A stretch of 64,000 bases of DNA from Bradyrhizobium sp. BR 10289 (lineage in GTDB: Bacteria > Pseudomonadota > Alphaproteobacteria > Rhizobiales > Xanthobacteraceae): positions 235,961 to 299,960 of the forward strand of contig NZ_JACOFR010000006.1 in the NCBI RefSeq assembly GCF_019455385.1. Direction: 5' to 3'. Below are positions 10,815-19,992 of the stretch, piece after piece. Below the pieces are notes generated by a model that had not been told where the DNA came from, searched no databases, and saw nothing but the letters and a program-made list of their open reading frames with translations. The translations under genes were made by a program, and so were the position numbers. The stretch's first letter is position 1. The number at the start of each line of letters is the position of its first letter.

Positions 10815-10861
10815 TGCGCGACGAACCAGCTCACGCCAGGTGGATAAATAATGCATGAACG

Positions 10862-10897
10862 AAGGGCTTCCGTGCCGTCACGGAAGCCCTTCTTGTT
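10862..10897 (+). terminator. Rho-independent-type terminator after dctP
   Basis: AAGGGCTTCCGTG (10862-10874) and CACGGAAGCCCTT (10879-10891) form a perfect 13-bp stem with a 4-base loop, followed by CTTGTTG. It lies 47 bp after the dctP stop and should end that transcript. Confidence 0.85.
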
Positions 10898-11037
10898 GCA
10901 AATCGTTTCAATATGCATCTGAACAGGCATTCACGGCAGTTACATCTCTGTAAGAACGGCTTCCCTGTCCAAGTTGTAAGTTGCGCACTGGCCTCGCGGC
11001 GCTCATCTTCGACGCATCCTTCCAGAGGAGGTATGTC

Positions 11038-11634
11038 ATGAGGAAGTTCACCATCGCCGCCATCGCCGTGCTCAGCATCGCCGGCTCGGGCGCGGTCTAT
11101 GCCCAATATCATCGCCCGTGGATGGAGCACTTCCACCACATCCGCATGAACCCGGAAGACCGCGCCGCCTTCGTCGACGCGCGGATCGCCGCCGTCCATG
11201 CCGGGCTGAAGCTCAACGCCGACCAGGAGAAGCTGTGGCCGCCGGTCGAGGCCGCCGTGCGCGACTTCGCCAAGCTGCGCATCGACCGCGCCAATGCGCG
11301 GATGAATGCCGGCCCCGGCAATGCGGACAAGCCGGAGGATCCGGTCGCCCGCCTGCGCGAGCGCGCCGATGACATGGGCGCGACCTCCGCTGCCCTGAAG
11401 AAGATCGCCGATGCCGCCGACCCGCTCTACAAGACGCTCGATGACGGCCAGAAGCGGCGCCTCGCCGTGCTGACCCGCCACCGCGGTCCGTTCGGCGGCG
11501 GTGAGGACGGCCCGCCCCGTCACTTCATGGAACGCGGCATGGACCGCATGATGGAGCGGGGCATGGACCGCTTCCACGGCGACCGTTTCGACCGTGACGG
11601 CGGCGAGGGGCGGGACCGCGAGGGCCGGCTCTGA
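11038..11634 (+). CDS. LTXXQ/Spy-like periplasmic protein
   Basis: A 198-residue protein whose ATG at 11038 follows AGAGGAGGTATGTC. The signal peptide MRKFTIAAIAVLSIAGSGA ends near VYAQ. The mature part is helical and rich in His, Met and Arg. The stretch GLKLNADQEKLWPPVEAAVRDFAKLR matches the LTXXQ motif of Spy/CpxP-type proteins, which act as ATP-independent periplasmic chaperones or envelope-stress sensors. The C-terminus is unusual: Met/Arg/Gly/Asp-rich repeats (two copies of ERGMDRM- or ERGMDRF-like units) suggest a disordered or metal-binding tail. It is a single gene with its own terminator. Confidence 0.8.
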   Translation: MRKFTIAAIAVLSIAGSGAVYAQYHRPWMEHFHHIRMNPEDRAAFVDARIAAVHAGLKLNADQEKLWPPVEAAVRDFAKLRIDRANARMNAGPGNADKPEDPVARLRERADDMGATSAALKKIADAADPLYKTLDDGQKRRLAVLTRHRGPFGGGEDGPPRHFMERGMDRMMERGMDRFHGDRFDRDGGEGRDREGRL

Positions 11635-11695
11635 GTCACCCCCGTATTTCCCGCGGGATCAACCCTGGGATTACTGTTGGGAATTACTACTGGCG

Positions 11696-11727
11696 AAGCC
11701 GCTGGAATCCAGCGGCTTTTCGCTTTT
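11696..11727 (+). terminator. Intrinsic terminator after the LTXXQ gene
   Basis: AAGCCGCTG (11696-11704) pairs with CAGCGGCTT (11710-11718) around a 5-base loop and is followed by TTCGCTTTTT, a near-continuous T-tract. This is a good Rho-independent terminator, 62 bp after the stop codon. Confidence 0.85.
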
Positions 11728-11818
11728 TGGGGACTGTGGAAAAACCTTCATTGCATCGCTTGCCAGACCGGATTCGCTTTGCTAAACGACCGGCCTCGCA
11801 AGGCACTCACCGCCTTTC

Positions 11819-11894
<76 letters not shown>

Positions 11895-12160
11895 CTCGCA
11901 AGAGATTGGTCCGCAAGGGCATTTTTGAATTCCTCGGCAGAGCAAACCGGGATCCGTGCGACGCTTTTAACGGTCGCACGCCGTGCGACGAGTCCGGTAA
12001 TTAGGGCCGAAGCCCATCTATCGCTGAAACGCGCAGCCAAACGAGACCTACCGGTGCGCGTTCAATTCTTCATGGCTTCTTTCCGCACATGCAATTCAAG
12101 CCTGTCGATAACGGAGTCGGCGGGAGCCGCATTGCGGACGCGGTAGTGCTTCACGATAGT

Positions 12161-12382
12161 CTATGCGCTTCGGTATGAACGCACAGTGATGTCGCAGATC
12201 GTCAGCAAGTCGCAGCCAGCCCGATCAAGAAGCATGACGCAGGTATCGCGTAGGTCTTGGTCGTGTTTCTGGTCGAGTTCGCCGGCGCCGTTGACGAACC
12301 GCCGGCGCCGGGCAAGGCTTTCACGAGGTTGGCGGCATATGGCTCCAAGACCAGGAGACGAAGCGCGTCGCCGTCCGTTCAA
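12161..12382 (-). pseudogene. Tyrosine-recombinase (phage/island integrase) remnant
   Basis: The 73-residue fragment ends in DLRDTCVMLLDRAGCDLLTI followed by CDITVRSYRSA. This matches the HDLRGTAVT-L-AGC-EI-ITGH box of tyrosine integrases, which holds the second catalytic Arg, but the catalytic His has been replaced by Asp and the GH of the box by VR. The N-terminal bulk of an integrase and the downstream Tyr helix are absent. It reads toward the tRNA-Lys gene, as integrases of tRNA-targeted islands often do. The surrounding 11895-12160 and 12383-12478 hold no other gene. I judge it a dead fragment marking an old integration boundary. Confidence 0.6.
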
Positions 12383-12478
12383 CCGCGATAGGCGTGGCCG
12401 CCAAGTACAATCCGCTTGACCTGAAAGCAGCCAGAGGTTGTCTTAGATCATTCAGACTGCGAATTGCGGGAGAGAGCA

Positions 12479-12922
12479 ATGCCCACATATCACTGCACCG
12501 CGTCGATCGGCTTTCTCAATCAGCCGCTTAGAGCGGCGGTGGCTGAAGCGATCACGCGGATCCACCGCGATATCACTGGCGCTCCCGGCTTCTTTGCGCA
12601 GGTGATCTTCCATGAAACCGCCAATGGGAATCATTTTATGGGAGGCGTGGCAGCCTCCGCAGATCAGATATTCGTTCACGGCTTCATCAGGGCGGGGCGT
12701 ACGGCTACCAACCTTCGAAAACTCGTGACTGAAATCGTGACTTCACTTGCCGGTCTAACAGGCCTGCCGACCAGATGCATTTGGGTTTATCTCACCGAGA
12801 TACCAGCAAATCAGATGGCGGAATACGGACATGTGCTGCCCGAGCCTGGGGACGAAGCAAGTTGGCTAGCTGGCCTTCCCGAGGAGGATATACGTTTCCT
12901 GAAATCGATCGGAACATCCTGA
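12479..12922 (+). CDS. Tautomerase-superfamily protein (cis-CaaD/MSAD-like, two-unit size)
   Basis: A 147-residue protein starting at the ATG at 12479, which follows GGGAGAGAGC. The mature N-terminus would be Pro (MPTYHC), the catalytic base of the 4-oxalocrotonate tautomerase superfamily. The length fits the fused beta-alpha-beta pair of cis-3-chloroacrylic acid dehalogenase-type members (about 150 residues). Positions such as R78 to R115 supply candidate acid-binding arginines. The substrate cannot be assigned. It is the first gene inside the putative island, convergent with the GntR gene. It could serve a catabolic step of the neighbouring cluster, which is inference only. Confidence 0.72.
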   Translation: MPTYHCTASIGFLNQPLRAAVAEAITRIHRDITGAPGFFAQVIFHETANGNHFMGGVAASADQIFVHGFIRAGRTATNLRKLVTEIVTSLAGLTGLPTRCIWVYLTEIPANQMAEYGHVLPEPGDEASWLAGLPEEDIRFLKSIGTS

Positions 12923-12990
12923 GGGCCGCGATATTGGGGCGGCAGATCCGAGTCCGGGCGAATTCAAGACATCCAGCGTCGGCGAGGGAG

Positions 12991-13677
12991 CTATCGACCA
13001 GAGACGCGTTCGATCTTTCCGGTCCCGAGCGGTTTCAGCACGGCCATCTTCAGGCGATGCACATGGGCCCGCGCCAATTTCTCGGCGGCCACTTCGTCGC
13101 GGCGGCGCAGCGCATTGGTGATCTCGCGGTGATCTTTGAAGTTCTCGTTCAGAACCTTGGCCGTTCGTTCACTCGCCCGGCCGCGGCACATCGCGCTCGT
13201 TCGTGCATAGATGCCCGTGAGGTGCCGCTCGATCAACGAATTGCGAGCTCCGCGTAAGACCTGCTCATGGAACCGGAGCGCGGAGGCCGCAAATTCTCGT
13301 TCGTAACGCTCCGAGACAAGCGTCTTCTGATGTTTAATCGTTTCGGCGAGCTCGTTGAGCTCCGCCTCGGTCATGCGAGCCGCAGCCAACCGCGTGGCCA
13401 TCCCCTCCAGGGCTTCCCGAGTCTCGAACAAGGCATGCAGACGTTCCTCGTCGAACGCGACGAGATAAACGCCCTGCCGGGGCGTAACATCGACCAAGCC
13501 CTCGGCATCCAACTTGGTTATGGCGCTCCATACCGGGGAACGGCTCACACCGAGCTCCCTCGAGATCATCTCGACGCTCAGCTTTTGACCCGGCTGGAAG
13601 CGCGCATCCTCAAGCAGCATAGCGCGCACGGAGTCATACGCATCGCTAGTCAGAGTGCTTCGGCGAAGCTTACGCAT
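12991..13677 (-). CDS. GntR-family transcriptional regulator (FCD subfamily)
   Basis: A regulator of about 228 residues. The winged helix near the N-terminus reads LSVEMISRELGVSRSPVWSA and then LDAEGLVDVTPRQGVYLV. The rest is an all-helical FCD ligand domain with an EREFAASALRFHEQVL segment and a His (HLKMAVL region) typical of metal-assisted acid sensing. The start is uncertain: the ATG at 13677 gives MRKLRRSTLTSDAYDS, which fits family N-termini, while an upstream ATG at 13716 adds 13 residues. It is divergent from the O-methyltransferase gene, with about 215 bp between them, and is the only regulator in the island, so it is the likely controller of the 14-28 kb cluster. Confidence 0.85.
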   Translation of the reverse strand: MRKLRRSTLTSDAYDSVRAMLLEDARFQPGQKLSVEMISRELGVSRSPVWSAITKLDAEGLVDVTPRQGVYLVAFDEERLHALFETREALEGMATRLAAARMTEAELNELAETIKHQKTLVSERYEREFAASALRFHEQVLRGARNSLIERHLTGIYARTSAMCRGRASERTAKVLNENFKDHREITNALRRRDEVAAEKLARAHVHRLKMAVLKPLGTGKIERVSGR

Positions 13678-13893
13678 CCTACTCAGCCCATCAAAGTCAT
13701 CTTCGCAGATGCACATATTGCCAGATTCGCCCGGAAAATAGTCGAATATTGTCGGCTCGCCCTTTGGGTGTCATAATAGCTACGGCCGGGCTCTGAGGGG
13801 AGCGATACGCATCCGGTCTGCACCTTATTCAAACCGCGTGCGGGGACCTGTTTGAGGATTTTTCCCGATAGGCGCCGTGCGAAGGAGTGGATT

Positions 13894-14514
13894 GTGGAGC
13901 AGGCGAAGGACGTAGCCAGAGCGATTCTGGCCGAAATCGAGAAGGCCGGTGCCTCATTTGACAGGGCGGAGCCCAATCACGAGCAGCGCTTTCTGAATCT
14001 CGATCGGGCTGCAGGCGAATTTCTGTTCTTCCTGGTCCGGGCCACGCGGCGCCGGAGGGTCGTCGAGATTGGGACGTCCAATGGCTGCAGTACGATCTGG
14101 CTCGCTATGGCCTTACGCGAACTCGCCGCTCCGGGCCGTCTGATCACGATTGAACGCAATCCGCAGAAACAGAGGGCCGCCGTCGACAATGTCAGGCGCG
14201 CCAGCGTGCACGATTATGTGGAATTTCTGCGCGGGGATGCAACAGAAGTTGCTCGAACAATCGATGGTCCGATCGACTGCATCTTTTTCGATGCGGATCG
14301 CGTCAGCGCGCATCTCCAGCTGAAGGTGCTTTGGCCCAAGCTCAGCGCGGATTGCCTGCTCGTCACCGACAATGCCATTTCGCACCCCGCCGAGCTAGAA
14401 GCCTATTTTGGATTGCTCGCGGCGCTGCCCGAATTTCAGACGCTGGTCCTGCCCATTGGGAAAGGACTCCACGTCGCGCATCGGATTGCGAGCCGCGGCG
14501 CTAGGACTCCTTAG
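13894..14514 (+). CDS. SAM-dependent O-methyltransferase (class I, COMT-like)
   Basis: A 206-residue methyltransferase. The GTG at 13894 is chosen because AAGGAG lies six bases before it; an upstream TTG at 13852 has no site. The SAM-binding motif I is RVVEIGTSNGCSTIWLA and motif II includes LITIERNP. DCIFFDADR and LLVTDNAISH match the metal-binding acidic loops of the cation-dependent methyltransferase-3 family. Such enzymes methylate catechol-type hydroxyls, or small acceptors in some pathways. The gene ends inside the 3' end of the leftward solute-binding gene (14-bp overlap on opposite strands). The HpaB-type hydroxylase of this cluster could create its acceptor, which is an inference. 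Confidence 0.82.
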   Translation: MEQAKDVARAILAEIEKAGASFDRAEPNHEQRFLNLDRAAGEFLFFLVRATRRRRVVEIGTSNGCSTIWLAMALRELAAPGRLITIERNPQKQRAAVDNVRRASVHDYVEFLRGDATEVARTIDGPIDCIFFDADRVSAHLQLKVLWPKLSADCLLVTDNAISHPAELEAYFGLLAALPEFQTLVLPIGKGLHVAHRIASRGARTP

Positions 14515-16048
14515 CAATCTCCGCGAAGTTGGCATTCGGGCCGTCGCCAGATACGGTATGGTTCCTGATCCTGCGATTGACGATCGTGATCTGCAGCGGT
14601 GCCAACAGGCTGATGTCCGGAAGATCCGTTACGACCAGATTTTGAAAACCAAGGTATAAGTTGCGACGTTTGGCCGGATCGGTCTCGATCGCAGCCTGCT
14701 CGAGCAAACTATCGGCACGGGGATTGGCGTAGTGTGAGCCGTTCGAAAACGGCACGCCCTTCCGGAAATTGCGCGACCAATAGATGCGCTGGACTCCGAC
14801 CGACGGGTCGAACATGTTATTGCTTCGCGTAATCGAGAATGCGAATTCCCGATCGGTGTAGAGCCGCCGGACATATGCAGCGAACTCCTGTTTGCGTACC
14901 GAGACGGCGATGCCAACCTGCGCCATGGCACTCGCAACCTCCTCGGCGGTGCGTTCATAGCCATCGCCCGCCGGAACGAAATCCAAATCGATCGAAAACC
15001 GGATCCCTTCGGCATTGCGCGGGAAACCGGCTAGGTCGAGCCACCGCTCCGCTTCGCCGTGATCGAGCTCTGGAACCACCAAATGTTCGGCTCCATACGG
15101 GATCAGGTCGGGGCTGATTGGACCGAGCACCACCTTGGCATACCCATTCCAGGCCTTGGCCACCAGATCGGCGCGGTCAATGGCATGTGCGATGCCGCGG
15201 CGGACCCGGCGGTCGCCCAGGATCGGATGGTCCAGATTGAATTCGAGTCGAACGATCTGATTGGTATAGTCATATCCCCGTGTTTCGAATTTCAGGTTTG
15301 GGGCACGTGACAGCCGATCGAGGTCGACCACCGGCACCGGCGTTTGCGGTGCGATATCGATAGACCCATTCTCGATTTCCGCGACACGTGCGGCCGGATC
15401 TTTGACGAAGCGAATAAACAGCCCCTCGACGAACGGACGTGGCGCCCCCCAATAGGCAGGATTGCGTTCCAGGAGGACATGACTGCCCTTTATCCACTCG
15501 CGAAAGACGAACGGGCCGGTACCTACCGGCGTGGCCTCGTTGGGACTCTCTGTCGGTGAGTCTTCCTTGTATCGGTGGGCGGGCAGCATCGGCGATTCCG
15601 CGCCGGCAAACGCCCGGATCAATGCCGGCGCCGGGTCGGAAAGGCGAATGACGGCCGTCAGCGGATCCGGCGTCTGAACCTCGAGCACGCCTGCAAAGGT
15701 CGACCGGCCGCGCGGGTGAAACTGCTTCAGGAGCATGATCGACCGGGCAACGTCCGCCGACGTAAATGGCTCGCCATCGTGCCAGCGCACGTTCGGGCGA
15801 AGCGTGAAGGTCAACTTGAGGCCTGACATGTCGAACTGCCAGCCGGTCGCCAGCTGCGGGACGGGATTGAGCTCGAAATCGTAGGATAGTAGCCCTTCGA
15901 GGATCTTGCCCGACACGAGCATCGTGGGATCGCCGCTGTTGGTCAGCGCGATCAGGGCGGTCGGCTCCGGGTCGACCAGCATCGTCAGGACGTTCGCCGG
16001 AGTTCGCCGCTCGCGGACGCCCGGTTGCTGGGCATTGTGATCGGTCAT
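14501..16048 (-). CDS. ABC transporter substrate-binding protein, family 5 (peptide/nickel type)
   Basis: A 515-residue SBP_bac_5 protein. Motifs are LTFTLRPNVRWHDGEPFTSA, the family signature, then GTGPFVFREWIKGSHVLLER and NPAYWG. The ATG at 16048 overlaps the TGA of the upstream flavoenzyme gene (ATGA) and has GAGGACGTC before it. The N-terminus (MTDHNAQQPGVRERRTPANV) lacks any signal peptide or lipobox, although family members work in the periplasm. Either the export signal has been lost or the real start lies elsewhere. No family-5 permeases or ATPases are nearby. It is the last gene of the leftward island operon. Confidence 0.83.
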   Translation of the reverse strand: MTDHNAQQPGVRERRTPANVLTMLVDPEPTALIALTNSGDPTMLVSGKILEGLLSYDFELNPVPQLATGWQFDMSGLKLTFTLRPNVRWHDGEPFTSADVARSIMLLKQFHPRGRSTFAGVLEVQTPDPLTAVIRLSDPAPALIRAFAGAESPMLPAHRYKEDSPTESPNEATPVGTGPFVFREWIKGSHVLLERNPAYWGAPRPFVEGLFIRFVKDPAARVAEIENGSIDIAPQTPVPVVDLDRLSRAPNLKFETRGYDYTNQIVRLEFNLDHPILGDRRVRRGIAHAIDRADLVAKAWNGYAKVVLGPISPDLIPYGAEHLVVPELDHGEAERWLDLAGFPRNAEGIRFSIDLDFVPAGDGYERTAEEVASAMAQVGIAVSVRKQEFAAYVRRLYTDREFAFSITRSNNMFDPSVGVQRIYWSRNFRKGVPFSNGSHYANPRADSLLEQAAIETDPAKRRNLYLGFQNLVVTDLPDISLLAPLQITIVNRRIRNHTVSGDGPNANFAEIAKES

Positions 16049-17429
16049 GACGTCCTCGCCGTCGGCCAGGATTGATCGTTCATCGCGCCTCGATATTCCC
16101 GCGCATCCAACCTTCGGTAGTGCAGCAAGGCGAGCGGCGCAAGCCAACGCTGCAATGCCTGAGCCGGTAGCGGCCTGACAGGGGAAAACGGCAGGGCGAT
16201 CGCGTCGAGCGGGATGCCCATGGCCGCCTTGGCCAGTTCCTTGCCGACCGCGAGTGACAACGCAACGGCGCGGCCGTTGCAGCCAATCCAGGTGAACGCT
16301 TGGGGGCCGATCTGGTGAAACCGGGGAAGGCGATCCGGGGTTATTCCGATCCGTCCATTCCAGACGAACCGGATGCCGATGCCGCGAATTTGCGGCCAAA
16401 TCCTCTCGAGCCGCTGTTGAACCAGCTCTCGAATCCCGGCTGGACGGTTGACCGGATTGATGAGCGCCCCCCGCTGATCAAGCGGTCATTGACGTCGTAC
16501 CGTGCGAAGTGAAGATCGCCGCGCGTATCGGACATCGCCAGGCGCGTGGGAAGCACCGAGCAGCGGATTGCCTCGGGCAACGGATCGGTGGCGGCGAGCC
16601 ACGACGTCACCGGAACAATCTCGCGCGCCACGCCGGGAAGCAACGCTTTACTGGCAGCGGCGGTGTAAGCGTTGGTTGCGATGATCAAACTCCTTGCCCG
16701 AACCTCGCCCAGCGGCGTTGCCACTTGCCAGGCATTGGCCCGGCGCGTGAACGACAGCGCGGGGGTCTGTGCATAGATGTTTCCGCCAATACGGCGCACC
16801 TCCTCGGCCATGGCCTGGACCAGTGCGAGCGGATTGACGGCGCCGCCGCTGCGGCAGAGAAGGCCACCGAACCACATCTCCGAACCAAGCATGTCCCGAG
16901 CCTCCAGCCGATCGACAACCTCAACGGCCGCTCCCCATTTCGACCATTGCGCGGCCCGCTGCGCAATGAGCGCCATTCGACCGGGCGTGTGGGCCGGTTG
17001 AAGCCACCCGTTTTGCTCGGCCTGCTTGCCCAATCGTAGCGCCGTTGCTGTCGCGAACAGATCGTCGGCGCAATCGCGCAGAAGCGCTACGAACCGTTCT
17101 CCGCTCGCGCCGTATCTCTGGACGATATCGTCGGGATCGGAGCGCGACAGCATCGGAATGACGAGTCCGCTGTTTCGACCGGAAGCACCCGCGCCCGGTT
17201 GTCCGGCCTCGACGATCGAAACGGAAACGCCCTCGTGTCGCAATTTCAGCGCTGCGGACAAGCCGGTGAAGCCCGCGCCGATAACGAGCACGTCTGTCTC
17301 GATCATTCCATCGAGTCTGGGGTAACTGGGCACGTCGTGCGCCGCCTCCCAAAGCGACGCACCGCGAATGTCGCTCCCATGACTTGCGGGCAGGTGCGCC
17401 AATCGACCGATGTTCTCACTCGCCACCAT
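16045..17429 (-). pseudogene. DAO-family FAD oxidoreductase, frameshifted
   Basis: The ATG at 17429 opens a D-amino-acid-oxidase-type flavoprotein: ETDVLVIGAGFTGLSAALKL is the FAD-binding Rossmann motif, and VEAGQPGAGASGRNSG follows it. The frame holds to about residue 325 (RLISGG), then runs into junk and a stop at 16341. In the next frame the expected C-terminus continues cleanly: ALINPVNRPAGIRELVQQRL, then WPQIRGIGIRFVWNGRIGIT and FTWIGCNGRAVALSLAVG, to a TGA at 16045-16047. The switch falls in a run of six C at 16467-16472 (six G on the coding strand); one more G would restore the frame. It overlaps the flavin-reductase gene by 14 bp. It is either a real frameshift, a slippage site or a homopolymer sequencing error. 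Confidence 0.82.
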
Positions 17430-17979
17430 GTGACGCCCCGTCGATGCGTACGCGTAAGAGGGACCCGTTGTCTGCGGGAAATGCCAGTTGGCGATAGTCG
17501 CCGTCGCAATAAAGCAACGGCTCGACCTGGTCGCGGATCGCGACCTCCGCCACTTCAGCCAAACACAAAAAATGTGTGCCATGTTCGATCGCGCGCGTCA
17601 CCCGGCAGACCAAATTGGCCTGCGCATCGGCAAGAAGGGGGAGCCGGATGCATCCGTGCGATGGCACTCGCCCGCGCGCTTCATATATCGACCACCGGCC
17701 GGCGTGAAACCGCGCCTCACTTGCGGGAGGAGTGGCAAATGCACGGCCGACGGACTCTTGGGCCTGCGACAGGACATTCACGCAAACCCATCCGCTTTCT
17801 ATCATGGGGTGGCAAAAGGAAGACGCACGGTGAAGGCCGAAACACAGCGTCGGCGGCTCCAGCGTCAGCGACGCCAGCGAAGAAACCGTGATTCCGAAAC
17901 GTCTGCCGTGCAGTTCCGTCGACAGCACGCTCACCGTCGCGGCGACGCGGCGCATTGCACTGCGGAAGTCCTCAGGCAT
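17416..17979 (-). CDS. Flavin reductase-like FMN-binding protein (HpaC type)
   Basis: A 187-residue protein of the flavin-reductase domain family. It starts MPEDFRSAMRRVAATVSVLS; the family features GITVSSLASLTLEPPTLCF (flavin-phosphate loop), CVNVLSQAQ and LLYCDGDYRQL are all present. Such proteins reduce FMN or FAD with NAD(P)H and pass it to two-component monooxygenases. The HpaB-type oxygenase at 23.4-25.0 kb in the opposite arm of the cluster needs such a partner, and this is the only candidate nearby. The ATG at 17979 overlaps the stop of the PaiB-MFS gene by 8 bp, so translation is coupled. Confidence 0.88.
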   Translation of the reverse strand: MPEDFRSAMRRVAATVSVLSTELHGRRFGITVSSLASLTLEPPTLCFGLHRASSFCHPMIESGWVCVNVLSQAQESVGRAFATPPASEARFHAGRWSIYEARGRVPSHGCIRLPLLADAQANLVCRVTRAIEHGTHFLCLAEVAEVAIRDQVEPLLYCDGDYRQLAFPADNGSLLRVRIDGASHGGE

Positions 17980-19984
17980 GGTCGGCCCGCCGTACTGTGT
18001 CCGGCAAATCCTGCCGGCCGTGGCCGCGTGGATACAGCCGTTGCATTACGGCCGGGTCGGAAAGCATCACGATGGCGGCTGCAAGAACCAGGATGCAAGC
18101 GATGAGGCCGAAAGCGAACGCGAAGCTAGCAGTCTGATCCTTGATGTATCCCATCAATTGTGGACCGACATAGCCACCGATGTTGCTGATCGAGTTGATC
18201 AGTGCGAGCCCGGCCGCAAGCCCGGCGCCGCTCAGGAAGCGCGTCGGCAGGCTCCAGAACAGCGGAAGAGCCGAATAGATTCCGAGCGAGGCGATGATGA
18301 GGAAGCCGATGCCTGCCGCTGGGTGGGACGCCGCGGCCGCGAGCGAAAATCCGGCGATCGCGATTCCGATGCTGCACAACAGGTGCCAGGTTCGGTCGCC
18401 GCTACGGTCCGAATGCCGGCTCCAGACGATCATTGCGACGGCGCCGACGAGGGCAGGCAGAGCGGCAATCAACCCGACTTCAACGGGACCCGTCACGCCG
18501 GCTTCCCTGATCACCTGCGGCAGCCAGAAGTTGATCGTGTAGAGGCCGACCAGCAGACCGAAATTGACCAACCCGAGGGACCAGATCCGCGGGCTGATAA
18601 AAGTTTGCGACAGCGAGAGCGGATGAAGCCGCGCGCGCTGTGCCTCTTCGTCGTCCATCTTCCGTTGCAGCCAGAGGCGCGCATCCGGCGCCAGCCAAAG
18701 GGCATCGGCGGGGCGATCCGTCAGGTAAAACAGCGTCACGATTCCGAGGAGCACGGTTGGCAGGGCCTCCACAAGGAACATCCACTGCCAGCCGGTAAGG
18801 CCGAGCTGTCCGTCGAGCTTGAAGAGAAGGCCCGAAAGAGGAGCGCCAACCAGACCAGATAGCGCGATGGCGACCATGAAGAGCCCAAGGAGATGGGCGC
18901 GATTTTTTTCCGGTACCCAACACGCCAGATAGTAGATGACCCCCGGCAACAAGCCCGCTTCGGCCACCCCGAGCAGGAAACGAATGGTATAGAAGCTGGA
19001 TGGCCCCGAAGCGAACGCGGTCGCCCCGGAGATCAACCCCCAGGCGATCATGATGCGCGCAAGCCATCGTCGGGCTCCGAAACGCCTCAGCGCCAGATTG
19101 GAAGGGACCTCGAACAGGACATATCCGAGGAAGAAGACGCCCGTCCCGAAGCCGAACATCGTGGCCGTCAGCCCGAGGTCGGCATTCATGGTGAGCGCTG
19201 CAAATCCGACATTCACGCGGTCCAGGAAGCAGAAGAAGTAGACGAGGCATAGGAAAGGCACGAGACGTTTGATCACGCGTGACACGATACTGCTCTCGTC
19301 GACTTCGCGCCCGGCATCCCTCTCGTTGAAGAGCGGTGCGCGCGGTTTGGCCCCAGGCGAGACCTCGCTGCCCCGCGTCTTGCCGAACGAGAGCTCTTCA
19401 AGGAGCGAACGGACAGATTGGGGCGCCTGATCGGTCAGATGGGCAGTTGCTGCCTTGCGGTCGGCCGGGCTCTTCTCCTGCGAGAGCTTGAAACGGCCTT
19501 CCATACGCTCGACATCGACGAGAACCCGACTGATCAATGGCGCGAGACTGCGGACGCGCGGTTCCGACTTGTCGAGACCCCATCCATCAACCGGGGCTTC
19601 GGACGCCTGAGCCAGGCGTTCGATGTCGTTCAAGATATCGAGGCCGGGCGTCTCGACCCGGCAGCGCCCCTCCACGTGCACCGCGACGTAATTCCAGGTC
19701 GGCAACTGGCGCGTGACGTAAACCGTCGGGGAAATGTAGGTGTTCGGGCCCTGAAAAACGACGTAGACCGATGCCCCATCGAGCGCTTCGAGTTGAGGAT
19801 TCTCGCGGTCCATATGTCCGCGCAGGCACCAGCTTCCCTCCGGGGTTGGCTCGACCATGAACGGGATATGGCTGGCACGGAATGAATTCCCTTGCTTGCT
19901 GATGATGAGACCGAGTGGATAGGTCTGGATCACCGGGAGTAGACGGTCGGGATCGTCTTCGCGATAAGCCGGGTAATGGTACAT
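17972..19984 (-). CDS. PaiB-like FMN-binding domain fused to an MFS transporter
   Basis: A single 670-residue frame. Residues 1 to about 200 match PaiB-type FMN-binding negative regulators: MYHYPAYREDDPDRLLPVIQ start, SFRASHIPFMVEP, GHMDRENPQ, VVFQGPNTYISPTVYV and LPTWNYVAVHVEGR. Residues from about 233 to 655 are a complete 12-helix major-facilitator protein of the anion:cation symporter type: FFCFLDRVNVGFAAL, YVLFEVPSNLALRRFGARRW and IRFLLGVAEAGLLPGVIYYL. The linker (200-232) is polar. I found no internal stop between the two. It lies 8 bp after the N-hydroxylase stop and overlaps the flavin reductase by 8 bp. The domain pair is unusual; the role (substrate-sensing import or export) is unknown. 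Confidence 0.87.
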   Translation of the reverse strand: MYHYPAYREDDPDRLLPVIQTYPLGLIISKQGNSFRASHIPFMVEPTPEGSWCLRGHMDRENPQLEALDGASVYVVFQGPNTYISPTVYVTRQLPTWNYVAVHVEGRCRVETPGLDILNDIERLAQASEAPVDGWGLDKSEPRVRSLAPLISRVLVDVERMEGRFKLSQEKSPADRKAATAHLTDQAPQSVRSLLEELSFGKTRGSEVSPGAKPRAPLFNERDAGREVDESSIVSRVIKRLVPFLCLVYFFCFLDRVNVGFAALTMNADLGLTATMFGFGTGVFFLGYVLFEVPSNLALRRFGARRWLARIMIAWGLISGATAFASGPSSFYTIRFLLGVAEAGLLPGVIYYLACWVPEKNRAHLLGLFMVAIALSGLVGAPLSGLLFKLDGQLGLTGWQWMFLVEALPTVLLGIVTLFYLTDRPADALWLAPDARLWLQRKMDDEEAQRARLHPLSLSQTFISPRIWSLGLVNFGLLVGLYTINFWLPQVIREAGVTGPVEVGLIAALPALVGAVAMIVWSRHSDRSGDRTWHLLCSIGIAIAGFSLAAAASHPAAGIGFLIIASLGIYSALPLFWSLPTRFLSGAGLAAGLALINSISNIGGYVGPQLMGYIKDQTASFAFAFGLIACILVLAAAIVMLSDPAVMQRLYPRGHGRQDLPDTVRRADHA

Positions 19985-19992
19985 GATTGATC

